Position numbers and translations under genes: made by a program. Shown one piece after another: positions 15,767 to 25,100 of a stretch of 44,964 nt of DNA (position 1 is its first letter; every line of letters begins with the position of its first letter). The stretch covers positions 1 through 44,964 of the forward strand of contig JAZKZG010000030.1 of NCBI GenBank assembly GCA_045612565.1. The letters are read 5' to 3'. The notes beneath the pieces are model-generated. The model did no database searches and was not told the DNA's origin. It saw nothing but the letters and a program-made list of their open reading frames with translations. This DNA comes from RGIG9041 sp045612565. GTDB taxonomy: Bacteria; Bacillota; Clostridia; Oscillospirales; QAKW01.

Positions 15767-16725
15767 TGTTTGAAACACTTTTGTCAAATAAAAATATGAA
15801 AGAGCAGTTGGGGACCGCTATAACTAATAACACTCCCCTTCACGCTTACCTTTTTTGCGGTGCCGACGGCACGGGCAAACTTACCGCCGCAACCGCTTTT
15901 GCCGCTGAACTTGTCGACGATAAGCAAAAAGCACTTCGCTTCAGCCACCCCGATGTTATATATATACGTAAGCCTGAGGATAAAAGCCTCATCCCCGTTG
16001 ACACGGTACGTGATATGCGTGCGGATGCATTTATCACACCCACACAGGCAAAAAGAAAGATATACATTATCGACGGTGCTCATCTACTGAATGACAGCGG
16101 ACAGAACGCACTTTTAACTTTGCTTGAACAGCCACCGTCTTTTTGTGTGTTCATTTTACTCACCGAAAGTCGCGAAAAAATATTACCCACTGTAATATCA
16201 CGATGCAGTGTATACGAAATGGAATATGTCAACGAGGATGAAGGCGCCGAATTCTTACAAAAAGAACTCAAAAAAATACCACTAGACACTTTAAAAACAT
16301 ATATGAAGGCGTCGCAGGGCAACATCGGTCTTGCCAAAAAAATGGCATCTGACAAAAAGTTTTTGAGTCAGGTTGAAAAATGCGAACGCATTTGTATCGG
16401 AGTTGCAAACGGCGACCGCTATACCATTGCAAAAGAAATATTTTCGCAAAAAACCAAAGATTCGCTTTTGGCACTGCTACCTATTCTGAGCGTATATTTA
16501 CGGGATATTCTTATTTTAAATTCCACGCAAAATATTGGCAGTGTTGTATTTTGTGACAGCATCTTGAAAAATAAAAGCACTTTTGCTAAAATAGATATAA
16601 ACAGGTTATATGATTGCCTTAACGAGTGTCAGAAGTCACAATCGGAACTCGAACGCAGTATTAATGTTTCGCTCGTTGCAGGTGAACTCATAATTAACCT
16701 TTACGGAGGAAAAACACTTGATTAA
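15766..16725 (+). CDS. holB: DNA polymerase III delta' subunit
   Basis: 319 residues. Clamp-loader subunit that loads the beta sliding clamp. Its AAA+ features are HAYLFCGADGTGKLTAA (Walker A-like), PVDTVRDMRADAFITPTQAKRKIYIIDGAHLLNDSGQNALLTLLEQPPS (Walker B-like and linker) and the SRC motif in VISRCSVYEM. The zinc module with four cysteines normally found between Walker A and the SHPDV stretch is missing; only about 15 residues bridge the gap. It shares a base with the preceding gene and overlaps ricT by eight bases. The holB-ricT order matches B. subtilis. Confidence 0.9.
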   Translation: MFETLLSNKNMKEQLGTAITNNTPLHAYLFCGADGTGKLTAATAFAAELVDDKQKALRFSHPDVIYIRKPEDKSLIPVDTVRDMRADAFITPTQAKRKIYIIDGAHLLNDSGQNALLTLLEQPPSFCVFILLTESREKILPTVISRCSVYEMEYVNEDEGAEFLQKELKKIPLDTLKTYMKASQGNIGLAKKMASDKKFLSQVEKCERICIGVANGDRYTIAKEIFSQKTKDSLLALLPILSVYLRDILILNSTQNIGSVVFCDSILKNKSTFAKIDINRLYDCLNECQKSQSELERSINVSLVAGELIINLYGGKTLD

Positions 16726-17587
16726 AATAGTAGGTATCCGTTTTAAAAACGGTGGAAAAATGTATTATTTCGATCCCGGCAAACTCACGCTTAAAGAGGG
16801 CGATTGGTGCATTGTAGAAACAGCACGCGGCAAAGAATGCGGTGAAGTTATTCAAAGCAACCGCGAAGTTGACGAAAACGAAATCGTCTCACCCTTAAAA
16901 CCCGTTATCCGTATTGCCGACGGCATTGATATCAAAAAGATGCAAGGTCTTAAACAAAAAGAATTGACTGCATTTGAAATATGCGAGAAAAAAATTCAAA
17001 AACTCGGTCTTGCAATGACGCTGGTCGAAGTGGAATATACCTTTGACGAAAGCAAAATTCTGTTTTATTTTACCGCTGATACACGCATAGACTTCAGAGA
17101 ACTTGTCAAAGAACTCGCGATGACATTTAAAACACGCATCGAACTCCGTCAAATCGGTGTTCGCGATGAGTGTAAAATGAAAGGCGGACTCGGAATTTGC
17201 GGAAGACCGTTTTGCTGTAACTCGTTTATGAGCGATTTCCATACCGTTTCAATAAAAATGGCAAAAGAACAAAGTCTTTCGTTAAACCCCGCAAAGATCT
17301 CAGGTACCTGCGGCAGACTTATGTGCTGCTTACAGTATGAACAAAGCACTTATGAGGCGCTTAACAAAAACCTCCCCCGCACAGGTTCGCTTGTAAAAAC
17401 GCCCGATGGCAACGGCACCGTTGTCGAAACAAACACACTCAAGCAAACGCTTAAAGTGGCACTTGAAAGCGATGATACCACAATATATAAAACCTTTGAT
17501 ACACACGATGTCAAACTGCTCAAAGCAGGAAAATCGGTACTTTCAAAAGAAGAAATGGCAGCTCTTTCTGAACTCGAACGCGACTAA
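16718..17587 (+). CDS. ricT: PSP1-domain regulatory protein RicT (YaaT)
   Basis: 289 residues. In B. subtilis RicT forms the RicAFT complex, which carries [4Fe-4S] clusters and assists RNase Y-dependent mRNA processing and development. PSP1 core: VGIRFKNGGKMYYFDPGKLTLKEGDWCIVETARGKECGEVI. The cysteine-rich signature is intact (GVRDECKMKGGLGICGRPFCCNSFM and KISGTCGRLMCCLQYEQ). The TTG start at 16718 lies inside the holB end, with GGAGGA (16705-16710) upstream. A ferredoxin gene and then RNase J follow, an RNA-metabolism and iron-sulfur context. Confidence 0.94.
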   Translation: MIKIVGIRFKNGGKMYYFDPGKLTLKEGDWCIVETARGKECGEVIQSNREVDENEIVSPLKPVIRIADGIDIKKMQGLKQKELTAFEICEKKIQKLGLAMTLVEVEYTFDESKILFYFTADTRIDFRELVKELAMTFKTRIELRQIGVRDECKMKGGLGICGRPFCCNSFMSDFHTVSIKMAKEQSLSLNPAKISGTCGRLMCCLQYEQSTYEALNKNLPRTGSLVKTPDGNGTVVETNTLKQTLKVALESDDTTIYKTFDTHDVKLLKAGKSVLSKEEMAALSELERD

Positions 17588-17600
17588 TTTAAAAAAGTTC

Positions 17601-17629
17601 TTGCAATATACAATATTGTTTGATATTAT
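17601..17629 (+). promoter_or_regulatory. Possible promoter of the ferredoxin gene, with an inverted repeat
   Basis: TTGCAA (17601-17606), a 17-base spacer and TATTAT (17624-17629). CAATAT (17604-17609) and ATATTG (17613-17618) form an inverted repeat over the -35/spacer that could be an operator. Confidence 0.5.
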
Positions 17630-17657
17630 ATTAATAATTACAAGGAGGTGTAACCTA

Positions 17658-17828
17658 ATGTCACATATTATTGAAGATACCTGCATTGCATGCGGTTCAT
17701 GCGAAGGCGAGTGCCCCGTAGGCGCAATTAAAGAAGGCGACGGCATCTATGTTATCGATAATAACGAGTGCATCGATTGCGGCGCTTGTGAATCTGTTTG
17801 TCCTACAGAGTCAATCAAAGCAGAGTAA
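17658..17828 (+). CDS. 2[4Fe-4S] ferredoxin
   Basis: 56-residue clostridial-type ferredoxin with two CxxCxxCxxxCP motifs: CIACGSCEGECP (residues 9-20) and CIDCGACESVCP (38-49). These bind two [4Fe-4S] clusters for low-potential electron transfer in anaerobic metabolism. The start is ATG 17658 because AAGGAGGTG (17642-17650) is directly upstream; the reading frame is open further left but has no ribosome site. It lies 70 bases after ricT, with a possible own promoter, and is followed by a strong terminator. Confidence 0.96.
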   Translation: MSHIIEDTCIACGSCEGECPVGAIKEGDGIYVIDNNECIDCGACESVCPTESIKAE

Positions 17829-17844
17829 TAATATTACTTATTTT

Positions 17845-17876
17845 AAAAAAGCACCTTTTTTAAGGTGCTTTTTAAT
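17845..17876 (+). terminator. Terminator after the ferredoxin gene
   Basis: AAAAAGCACCTT (17846-17857) and AAGGTGCTTTTT (17862-17873) form a 12-pair stem with a TTTT loop, followed by further T-rich sequence. Confidence 0.88.
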
Positions 17877-17882
17877 TTTTAC

Positions 17883-17911
17883 TTGTATAAATTCTAAAAT
17901 AGTTGTATAAT
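17883..17911 (+). promoter_or_regulatory. Sigma-A-like promoter of RNase J
   Basis: TTGTAT (17883-17888), a 17-base spacer and TATAAT (17906-17911). It implies a leader of about 100 bases before the ATG at 18022. Confidence 0.7.
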
Positions 17912-17930
17912 ATATAATAGGTGATAAATA

Positions 17931-17989
17931 GACGGTATGAACGGTTGGTACTGTCGAGTAAATATTAAAGGCATTATTTTTAATGTCTT
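17931..17989 (+). promoter_or_regulatory. Structured leader of the RNase J mRNA
   Basis: Two hairpins can form. GACGGTA (17931-17937) pairs with TACTGTC (17949-17955) with one G-U pair. AAGGCATTA (17968-17976) pairs with TAATGTCTT (17981-17989) with one G-U pair, and is followed by GCTTTTG. I know of no named riboswitch that it matches; autoregulation by RNase J is a possibility. Confidence 0.4.
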
Positions 17990-18021
17990 GCTTTTGTTGT
18001 ATTTAAATAGAAAGGAAGAAT

Positions 18022-19926
18022 ATGCAAACTGAAGAAAAAATAGCCAAGCTTAAACACACATCACAAAAAAGCAATACACAAAAAAAACACAAGCCAAAAA
18101 GTAAGGCCCCCAAAAAATCAAAACAAATAAAAAATCAGGCAGAAACACAAAGTAACAAAAAAACTAAGACCGCACAGCCAAAACCTGAACAAATTAAAAA
18201 AGCAACCAAAAAGGCACCCACCAAGGCGCCTTCAAAGCAAAAAAAACCACACCAACCCAAGCAACCCGCGTTTAAACTTAAGGTAATCCCCTTAGGCGGT
18301 CTTGACGAAATCGGTAAAAATATGACCGCAATTGAGTACGGAAACGATATAATCGTTATTGACTGCGGATTTGCATTCCCCGACGCCGATATGTTGGGCA
18401 TTGACCATGTTATCCCCGATTTTACCTATCTGTTAAAAAACCGCGACAGAATCCGCGGTATTTTTGTAACCCACGGTCACGAGGACCACATCGGCGGTCT
18501 GCCCTACTTTTTAAAAGAAGTGAGTGTCCCCGTTTTTGCAAACAAACTTACAATCGGACTTATAAAACGTAAACTGACCGAGCATAAACTCAACCGTCAG
18601 CCTATACTTATGGAGCAAAAACCGGGTGATATTGTAAACCGCGGTTGTTTTTCAGTTGAATTCATCAAAGTCAACCACTCAATTGCCGACAGTGCCGCTT
18701 TTGCAATCAAAACACCCGTCGGCACTATCATCCACATGGGTGACTTTAAAATCGACACAACCCCAATAAGAGGTCGTATGATTGACCTCACACGCCTTGG
18801 TACGCTTTCAAAAGAGGGTGTTTTGCTTCTTATGTCCGACTCTACAAATGCCGAGCGCCCCGGAGTTGCGATGTCAGAGCGCAAAGTCGGACACTCGTTT
18901 GACAATATATTTGCACGTGCTGACGGCAAACGTATTCTTATTGCAACGTTTTCATCAAACGTTCACCGCGTACAGCAAATAATACTTACTGCCGTAAAAT
19001 ACGGACGCAAAGTTGCGATTTCGGGCAGAAGTATGGAGGGTGTTATTGCCGTCGCAAACGAACTCGGGTACATCGATATCCCCAAAGGCACACTTATACC
19101 GATTGAACACGTCAGCCGCTATCCAAAAGGCGAGGTTGTAATTATCACAACGGGTTCACAGGGCGAACCGATGAGTGCGCTTTACCGTATGGCGTTTTCC
19201 GACCACAGAATTATATCTATTTCGTCAGATGATATTGTCATCATCTCGGCGTCTCCCATTCCGGGTAACGAAAAGTTTGTATCAACTGTTGTAAATGAAC
19301 TTGAAAAACTAGGTGCTGACGTTGTTGCCGACAGTATCTCGGGCGTTCATGTATCGGGCCATGCTTGTCAGGAAGAACTGCTTTTGATACTCGGACTTGT
19401 AAAACCGAAATTCTTTATGCCTGTTCACGGTGAATTCAGGCATCTACTTGCGCACAAAAAACTCGCAGTCGAATCGGGTATGGAAGAGCAAAACGTCTTT
19501 ATAAACGAAAATGGCGGTGTTTTGGAACTCACACGTGACAGCGCAAAAATCGAGGATTCGGTACCTGCAGGTCAGGTGCTTATCGATGGCGGAAGCATCG
19601 GCGACGTAGGAAATATCGTTATGCGCGACAGACGTCTTCTCGCAGAAGACGGTATGATTGTTGTCGTTGCGGCAGTTAGCGCAAAAGAGCGCAAAATCGT
19701 ATCAGGACCTGATGTGATTTCCCGCGGATTTGTTTATATGCGTGACAGCGAAGAACTGATTGTAGGTGCAAAAGATGCCGCAAGTATTGCACTCAACCGC
19801 AACATCGAACGCGAAATATTCGACTGGGGTACACTCAAAGGTGATGTGCGCGATGCCGTTACAAAGTTTGTTACTCACAAAACAAAACGCTCACCTGTAA
19901 TTATCCCGATAATCATGGAAGTATAA
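18022..19926 (+). CDS. rnj: Ribonuclease J with a basic N-terminal extension
   Basis: 634 residues, against about 555 for B. subtilis RNase J1. Metallo-beta-lactamase/beta-CASP nuclease with 5'-to-3' exonuclease and endonuclease activity on mRNA and rRNA. The zinc motif THGHEDHIGG has its first His at residue 151 (His74 in B. subtilis J1), so about 77 extra residues precede the enzyme. The extension is almost only Lys, Gln, Pro, Thr and Ala (for example KKHKPKSKAPKKSK), which predicts a disordered RNA- or ribosome-binding arm. The beta-CASP parts (LMSDSTNAERPG, GRSMEG, TTGSQGEPMSAL) and the C-terminal domain (SRGFVYMRDSEELI) are intact. The alpha-galactosidase gene follows after 13 bases. Confidence 0.95.
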   Translation: MQTEEKIAKLKHTSQKSNTQKKHKPKSKAPKKSKQIKNQAETQSNKKTKTAQPKPEQIKKATKKAPTKAPSKQKKPHQPKQPAFKLKVIPLGGLDEIGKNMTAIEYGNDIIVIDCGFAFPDADMLGIDHVIPDFTYLLKNRDRIRGIFVTHGHEDHIGGLPYFLKEVSVPVFANKLTIGLIKRKLTEHKLNRQPILMEQKPGDIVNRGCFSVEFIKVNHSIADSAAFAIKTPVGTIIHMGDFKIDTTPIRGRMIDLTRLGTLSKEGVLLLMSDSTNAERPGVAMSERKVGHSFDNIFARADGKRILIATFSSNVHRVQQIILTAVKYGRKVAISGRSMEGVIAVANELGYIDIPKGTLIPIEHVSRYPKGEVVIITTGSQGEPMSALYRMAFSDHRIISISSDDIVIISASPIPGNEKFVSTVVNELEKLGADVVADSISGVHVSGHACQEELLLILGLVKPKFFMPVHGEFRHLLAHKKLAVESGMEEQNVFINENGGVLELTRDSAKIEDSVPAGQVLIDGGSIGDVGNIVMRDRRLLAEDGMIVVVAAVSAKERKIVSGPDVISRGFVYMRDSEELIVGAKDAASIALNRNIEREIFDWGTLKGDVRDAVTKFVTHKTKRSPVIIPIIMEV

Positions 19927-19939
19927 AGAGGTCTTGATA

Positions 19940-22090
19940 ATGTCTATAAATTATGATTCACATAAAAAAACATTTGTTTTAAATACCCGTAACACAACTT
20001 ATGCATTTGAAATTGCATTTGACAAATTTCTTGCACACGTTTATTACGGCAAAAAAATCGATATTTCATCAATTAGTTATGAAAGAAAATACCGTTCTTT
20101 TTCACCTTATCATGAACAGACGGGTACACAATTCAGTCCCGATACCAACGCGCTTGAATACTCTACATTTGGCAACGGTGATTTTCGTGCCACCGCTTTA
20201 CGAATTAAAAATGCAGACGGCAACAGCGTTACAGGACTCGTATATAAATCATACCGTATTTTTGACGGACGACTTGAACTCTCAAGGCTTCCCTATGCCG
20301 ATGCGGACGATACCACCAAAACACTTGAAATTTCTATGACTGATATTGTTACGGGTGTTGACGTAAATCTCTATTATACCGTTTTTGAAAAAGAAGACGT
20401 TATTTCTCGCTATGTTACAATTAAGAACTCGTCAGAAAGAAATGTTATAATAGAAAAATGTATGAGCCTTATGCTCGACCTTCCCGAGTGTGATTATGAT
20501 ATGATATCGCTTTACGGCGGTCAAATGCACGAGCGTAGCTACGAACGACATCCGCTTTTCCACGGTCTTCAGAGCGTTGCATCACGCCGCGGTGCATCAA
20601 GCCACCAGTTTAATCCGTTTATTGCAATTTGTGACAAAAACGCCGACCACGAAAGCGGCGACGTATACGGCTTTAACTTTGTTTACAGCGGTAATTTTAT
20701 TGACGAGGTAGACGTTGACCAATGTAATTCGACGCGTATACTTATCGGACTTGGAAGCGAAAACTTTAATTATTTATTGAAGCCGGGCGAAGAATTTGTT
20801 TCTCCTGAGGCTGTTATGACATATACCGCAGACGGCATCGGACAAATGTCGAGAAATTTTCATGATTTTACCCGTAATCACATACTCCCACCCGAACCGT
20901 TTGAAAACCGTCCCGTTGTACTTAATACCTGGGAAGCATGTTATTTTGATATTGACGAAGCTGAAATGCTCCGTTTTGCAACTGCCGCAAAAGATGCGGG
21001 TATTGATATGCTCGTTATGGATGACGGTTGGTTTGGCGCAAGAAATGACAACAAGTCAAGCCTTGGCGACTGGTTTGTAAACGAGCCTAAATTTAAAAAC
21101 GGCCTTAAATCGTTTGTTGACAAAGTAAAATCATACGGTATCAAATTCGGAATATGGATTGAGCCTGAAATGATAAGCCCTGTTTCAAAGCTGTATGACA
21201 TACATCCCGACTGGTGTGTTCAGGTAACAGGCAGAGAAAGTCTTTTAAGCCGCAACCAGCTTGTTCTTGATATGGCAAATCCCGATGTTATAGAATATCT
21301 CAAAAAATCTTTTTCTGAAACTTTTGATGGTGTTTCTATCGACTACTTCAAGTGGGATATGAACAGACATATGTCCGAAGTTGGCTCAAACTACCTTCCC
21401 TCCGAGCGTCAGGGGGAAGCGGCTTACAGATATATGCTCGGGGTTTATGATTTGTTTCGCTGGTTCAAAGAAAAATATCCAAATGCAATGATAGAAAACT
21501 GTTCAGGTGGCGGCGGTCGTTATGACCTCGGTATGATGAAATACAGCACAATGATTTGGACAAGCGACAACACATTCCCAAAACCCAGAATAAAGATACA
21601 GTACTCGTCAATGCTTGCATATCCTGCAGCTACAATGTCCTGCCATGTTTCAAAGCCAATTGATCTAAAAGACCTTGATTTGCGTTACCGCGTGGCACTC
21701 GGCGGTGCACTCGGCTATGAACTGCACCTTCCCAACGCATCAGATGACGTTATAGCAGAAGTAAAAAAACAAGTAAAAAACTATCGCAAGTATGAAAAGG
21801 TTATTCTTAACGGTGACTATTATCCGCTCGTTAATCCTTTTGAAAGTGTCGGCTCTGCATACTACTACATAGACAAAGAGCGCAACCGTATCCTGCTTTC
21901 ATTTTTACAAAACAGCGGTGACAGTTCACATACAGTAAGACTACGTGTGAAACAAGCAATTCCCGAAGCAACATACTATGACGAAATAAATGATATCGAA
22001 CTCAAAGGCACACAACTTATAGACGGCATCACAATTCGCACAGCAAATACAGATACCTTTGCAATGATGTGGTACTTTGTAAAAAGATAA
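19940..22090 (+). CDS. GH36-family alpha-galactosidase
   Basis: 716 residues, no signal peptide, so intracellular. Hydrolyses alpha-galactosides such as melibiose or raffinose-family oligosaccharides. The N-terminal beta-sandwich (residues ~1-320) includes LYGGQMHERSYERHPL. The TIM barrel has VLNTWEACYFDIDE, LVMDDGWFGARNDNKSSLGDW and GIWIEPEMISP. The nucleophile is Asp473 in YFKWDMNR and the acid/base is Asp543 in WTSDNT. ENCSGGGGRYD is the substrate-pocket loop. ATG 19940 is preferred: AAAGAGG lies about eight bases upstream, while the in-frame TTG at 19934 is too close. It is only 13 bases after RNase J and probably co-transcribed; no sugar transporter or regulator is nearby. Confidence 0.95.
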   Translation: MSINYDSHKKTFVLNTRNTTYAFEIAFDKFLAHVYYGKKIDISSISYERKYRSFSPYHEQTGTQFSPDTNALEYSTFGNGDFRATALRIKNADGNSVTGLVYKSYRIFDGRLELSRLPYADADDTTKTLEISMTDIVTGVDVNLYYTVFEKEDVISRYVTIKNSSERNVIIEKCMSLMLDLPECDYDMISLYGGQMHERSYERHPLFHGLQSVASRRGASSHQFNPFIAICDKNADHESGDVYGFNFVYSGNFIDEVDVDQCNSTRILIGLGSENFNYLLKPGEEFVSPEAVMTYTADGIGQMSRNFHDFTRNHILPPEPFENRPVVLNTWEACYFDIDEAEMLRFATAAKDAGIDMLVMDDGWFGARNDNKSSLGDWFVNEPKFKNGLKSFVDKVKSYGIKFGIWIEPEMISPVSKLYDIHPDWCVQVTGRESLLSRNQLVLDMANPDVIEYLKKSFSETFDGVSIDYFKWDMNRHMSEVGSNYLPSERQGEAAYRYMLGVYDLFRWFKEKYPNAMIENCSGGGGRYDLGMMKYSTMIWTSDNTFPKPRIKIQYSSMLAYPAATMSCHVSKPIDLKDLDLRYRVALGGALGYELHLPNASDDVIAEVKKQVKNYRKYEKVILNGDYYPLVNPFESVGSAYYYIDKERNRILLSFLQNSGDSSHTVRLRVKQAIPEATYYDEINDIELKGTQLIDGITIRTANTDTFAMMWYFVKR

Positions 22091-22120
22091 AATAACCGAG
22101 CCAATTGGCTCGGTTATTTT
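22089..22120 (+). terminator. Terminator after alpha-galactosidase
   Basis: Arms 22089-22102 and 22107-22120 form a perfect 14-pair stem around AATT, with a T-run at the 3' arm. Confidence 0.92.
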
Positions 22121-22127
22121 ATTACAT

Positions 22128-22159
22128 AAAAAGGTCGATAGCATAAGCTATCGACCTTT
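22128..22159 (-). terminator. Terminator of the S-layer beta-helix gene
   Basis: AAAGGTCGATAGC (22130-22142) pairs with GCTATCGACCTTT (22147-22159) around a four-base loop, with TTTTTATG following on the minus strand. It is paired tail-to-tail with the alpha-galactosidase terminator. Confidence 0.9.
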
Positions 22160-22166
22160 AAAATTA

Positions 22167-25100
22167 TTAATCAGCGTATCTTACATCGTTTCTGATTGTT
22201 GTACACTTGCTGAGGATTGTTGCGATCTCGGCACGTGTGATGTTTGATTTAGGATTGAGTTTACCGTCTGCACCCTCAACAATACCTGCCTTGATACAAG
22301 CCTTTGTTGCAGCCTGTGCCCAGTTAGCAACATCCTTCGCATCCTTAAACTTACCAAGGTCAACAGTTTTTGCTGCCTCTTTATCAAGTTTGAGAACGCC
22401 TGCAATTGCCTGGAAGAACTCCTGACGTGTGATGTTGTTTGTAGGATTGAATTTATTATTTGAACCAACCATAAACTCAAGTGCAAAAGCAGCTTTTACA
22501 TAGTTGTATGACCACTCAGGAATTGAAGATGAATCTTCATAAGGAAGTGCTACGTTTCTGAATGCGTGTTGCTCAATACCGAGCATTCTGCAAAGAAGGA
22601 TTGCAACTTCCTGACGGGTTGCTTTGTTGTTAGCTCTGAATTCGAACTTGCCGCCCTTTGCATAACCGCTAACAAGACCGAGGTCTGCTACATCTTTGAT
22701 GTATTTTTCGCCCCAGTGACCTGCGATATCCGAAAATTCGGTTGTTTCAGCCTTTTTGTAAATAACTACTTTATATGAGTTAGTCTCACCAACTTCTGAT
22801 GTTACGTCAACATAGAAGTATGAAACTTTTTGTGAAATACCAAGCTGGAATGTACGAACTTCAACCTCACGGTTGTTAACAGTCTGATAAGTTACCGAGG
22901 GATCAACTTTGAACTTTTTGTTTGCATCTGCATAAGTCACAATATCTGCAAACGGACTTGTATCAAAGTGAGCGTTTATAAGAGCAAGTGTTGTTGAAGC
23001 TTCAATTGTAATAACGTTATCTTTTATCGAAATACCGTCTGTAATACCTGTAACACCGGCAATAACATTGTCGGTTGACTTAACGTCATTGTAAGTTACA
23101 AGTGTGTAAACTGTTTCAAAACCTGAAGGATTTGTAACCTTTACATAGTAATAAACAATGCCGTCGCCAATCGGTAACTCTTTTACATCGCCCTGTTTTG
23201 AAACAAGTTTTGTACAAGCTTTATCGCTGTAGATTGCATAGGTTGCACCTGTTGATACATTAAAGTCGAATGCAACTTTTGAAACCATTGCAAACGGACG
23301 GTAAACGATTGTTTTTCTTTCGTTATTAAATATATTGATATTATCAAGCGGGAAAACAGCGCTTTCGATAGCTGCGTCGGCAACTGCTGAACCTGCTCTC
23401 TGGAAATCAAGTTTTATAACTTTGTTAGTCTTTTGGTCACCCGATGTTATTTTTGCATAAATGGTTGTTGTTTTACCGGGAGCCATATAGTATTTTTCGT
23501 CTTTGTAAGCTGTTTTACAATCAGCGTCAGTATAATATGCTACTGTTGACGAAGGTGATGATGCTATATAGAATGGGAAGTTAATGTCAATCGGATCGAG
23601 TTGTACCTTAACTGTGTCACCAACCACTTCTGTATTTTCATAAATCAAATCGGTGTTTTTGTTGTAAAGGCCAAGGTACTCTGCCTTTGTTTTATCGGTT
23701 TTAGCGTTAACGGTAAAGCCGAATTTTGAAGACTGACCTGTTGTTGGGTTTGTGATAACAAGGTATGCAAGTGTTCTGTCGCCTGTAATCGGCAAAACAT
23801 TGTTTGCAACAGGGCGGGTAAGCATAAAGTCATAGTAAAGATCAAGCTTTGATGTACCTGCAATAAGAACTTTATCGTCGAGAGTTACATTAAGCGCTCC
23901 ATCAAGTGCCTCTGCATAGATAAGGCTCTTTTTATCATTGATGCCGTATGTTGCAGGGTCGGGATTGTAATATTTTGAAATTACACGTGTCTGCCACTGA
24001 ATGCTACCTGCTGCAACGAGTTCAGTCATTGCCTCATCTTTATAATAAGGCATTGTAATCATTGTTGAAAGAAGTGTATCAACAGCAAAGATTTTATCAA
24101 CCGATGCAACGTTGTAGTAGTTGTATGAACCGTCAACAACGCCGAGCGCAGATGTATCAAATGCTAAGTTATCAGGATCTTTTGGGTCTTTGAAGAGGAT
24201 TTTGTTATAGTTTGCAGAAATAACAAACTTAACATCTTTACCTGCAAGACTTTCACGACCAATAAGTTTGATAGCGGGTGTGCCTGAAGGCTGATTTATA
24301 AAGTTGTTTTTGTTGATATAAGTTTTACTTGTGGGGTCAACGATGTTTGCGATTGATGTACCGCTTACAGCGTCAACATAATACCACGAACCAACTGTGT
24401 AAGCACCGCTACAGTTATAGAATGTGTTACCCTCAACTTTGTTAAAGGCAACATTAATACCGTAGTTTGCGTTTGAATATTCGTATCTTACAACGTTTTT
24501 ACAGTTTCTTACAAGGTTGTTTGAGAACGAAACAAGTGCAGGGGCGCCTGTTTTGTTACCAACAGCGTTTACGTAAAGAACACCGCCTGAGCAGTTTTCG
24601 AAATAGTTGTTTTCGATATGAACGTCACTGTTAGCACCACCGAAGGTGAAACATGCTGTGGTTGCACCGACAACACGGCAGTTTGTGAAGTAGTATGTAT
24701 CGAGATAACCACCGCCTGATGTCATAACAAAACTTGCATTGAAGATACAGTTATCGATGAATACATCACCAACATACTGTGATGAAACGTATGTATACAT
24801 TGCCTCAGTAACAGTGAAACCGTCGATTGTGATACCGTAACGGCCTGCTTCCCATGTCCAACGACCTGCAATTTTTGATTCAAGTTCAGAATTGCGGTTG
24901 GGATTAAGGTTCATTATATACGGATCTTCAATATCAGGAACGTTAGGTGTTGTACCTGCATAGTTACCGTAGAATGTAAGACCGTTATATGCAAAGTTGC
25001 CGGGTGCAGCACCAAAAGTGCCGTCATATGTACCTGCACCAACCTTGATATTAAGATTTTCACGGCCTACTTTTGCAACAGCATCCTGCGGTGATGCAAA

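Noticed and set aside
17406..17657. Longer ferredoxin start inside ricT
   Set aside because: The open frame upstream is a shadow of ricT; a full AAGGAGGTG stands directly before ATG 17658 and the product there has normal ferredoxin length.
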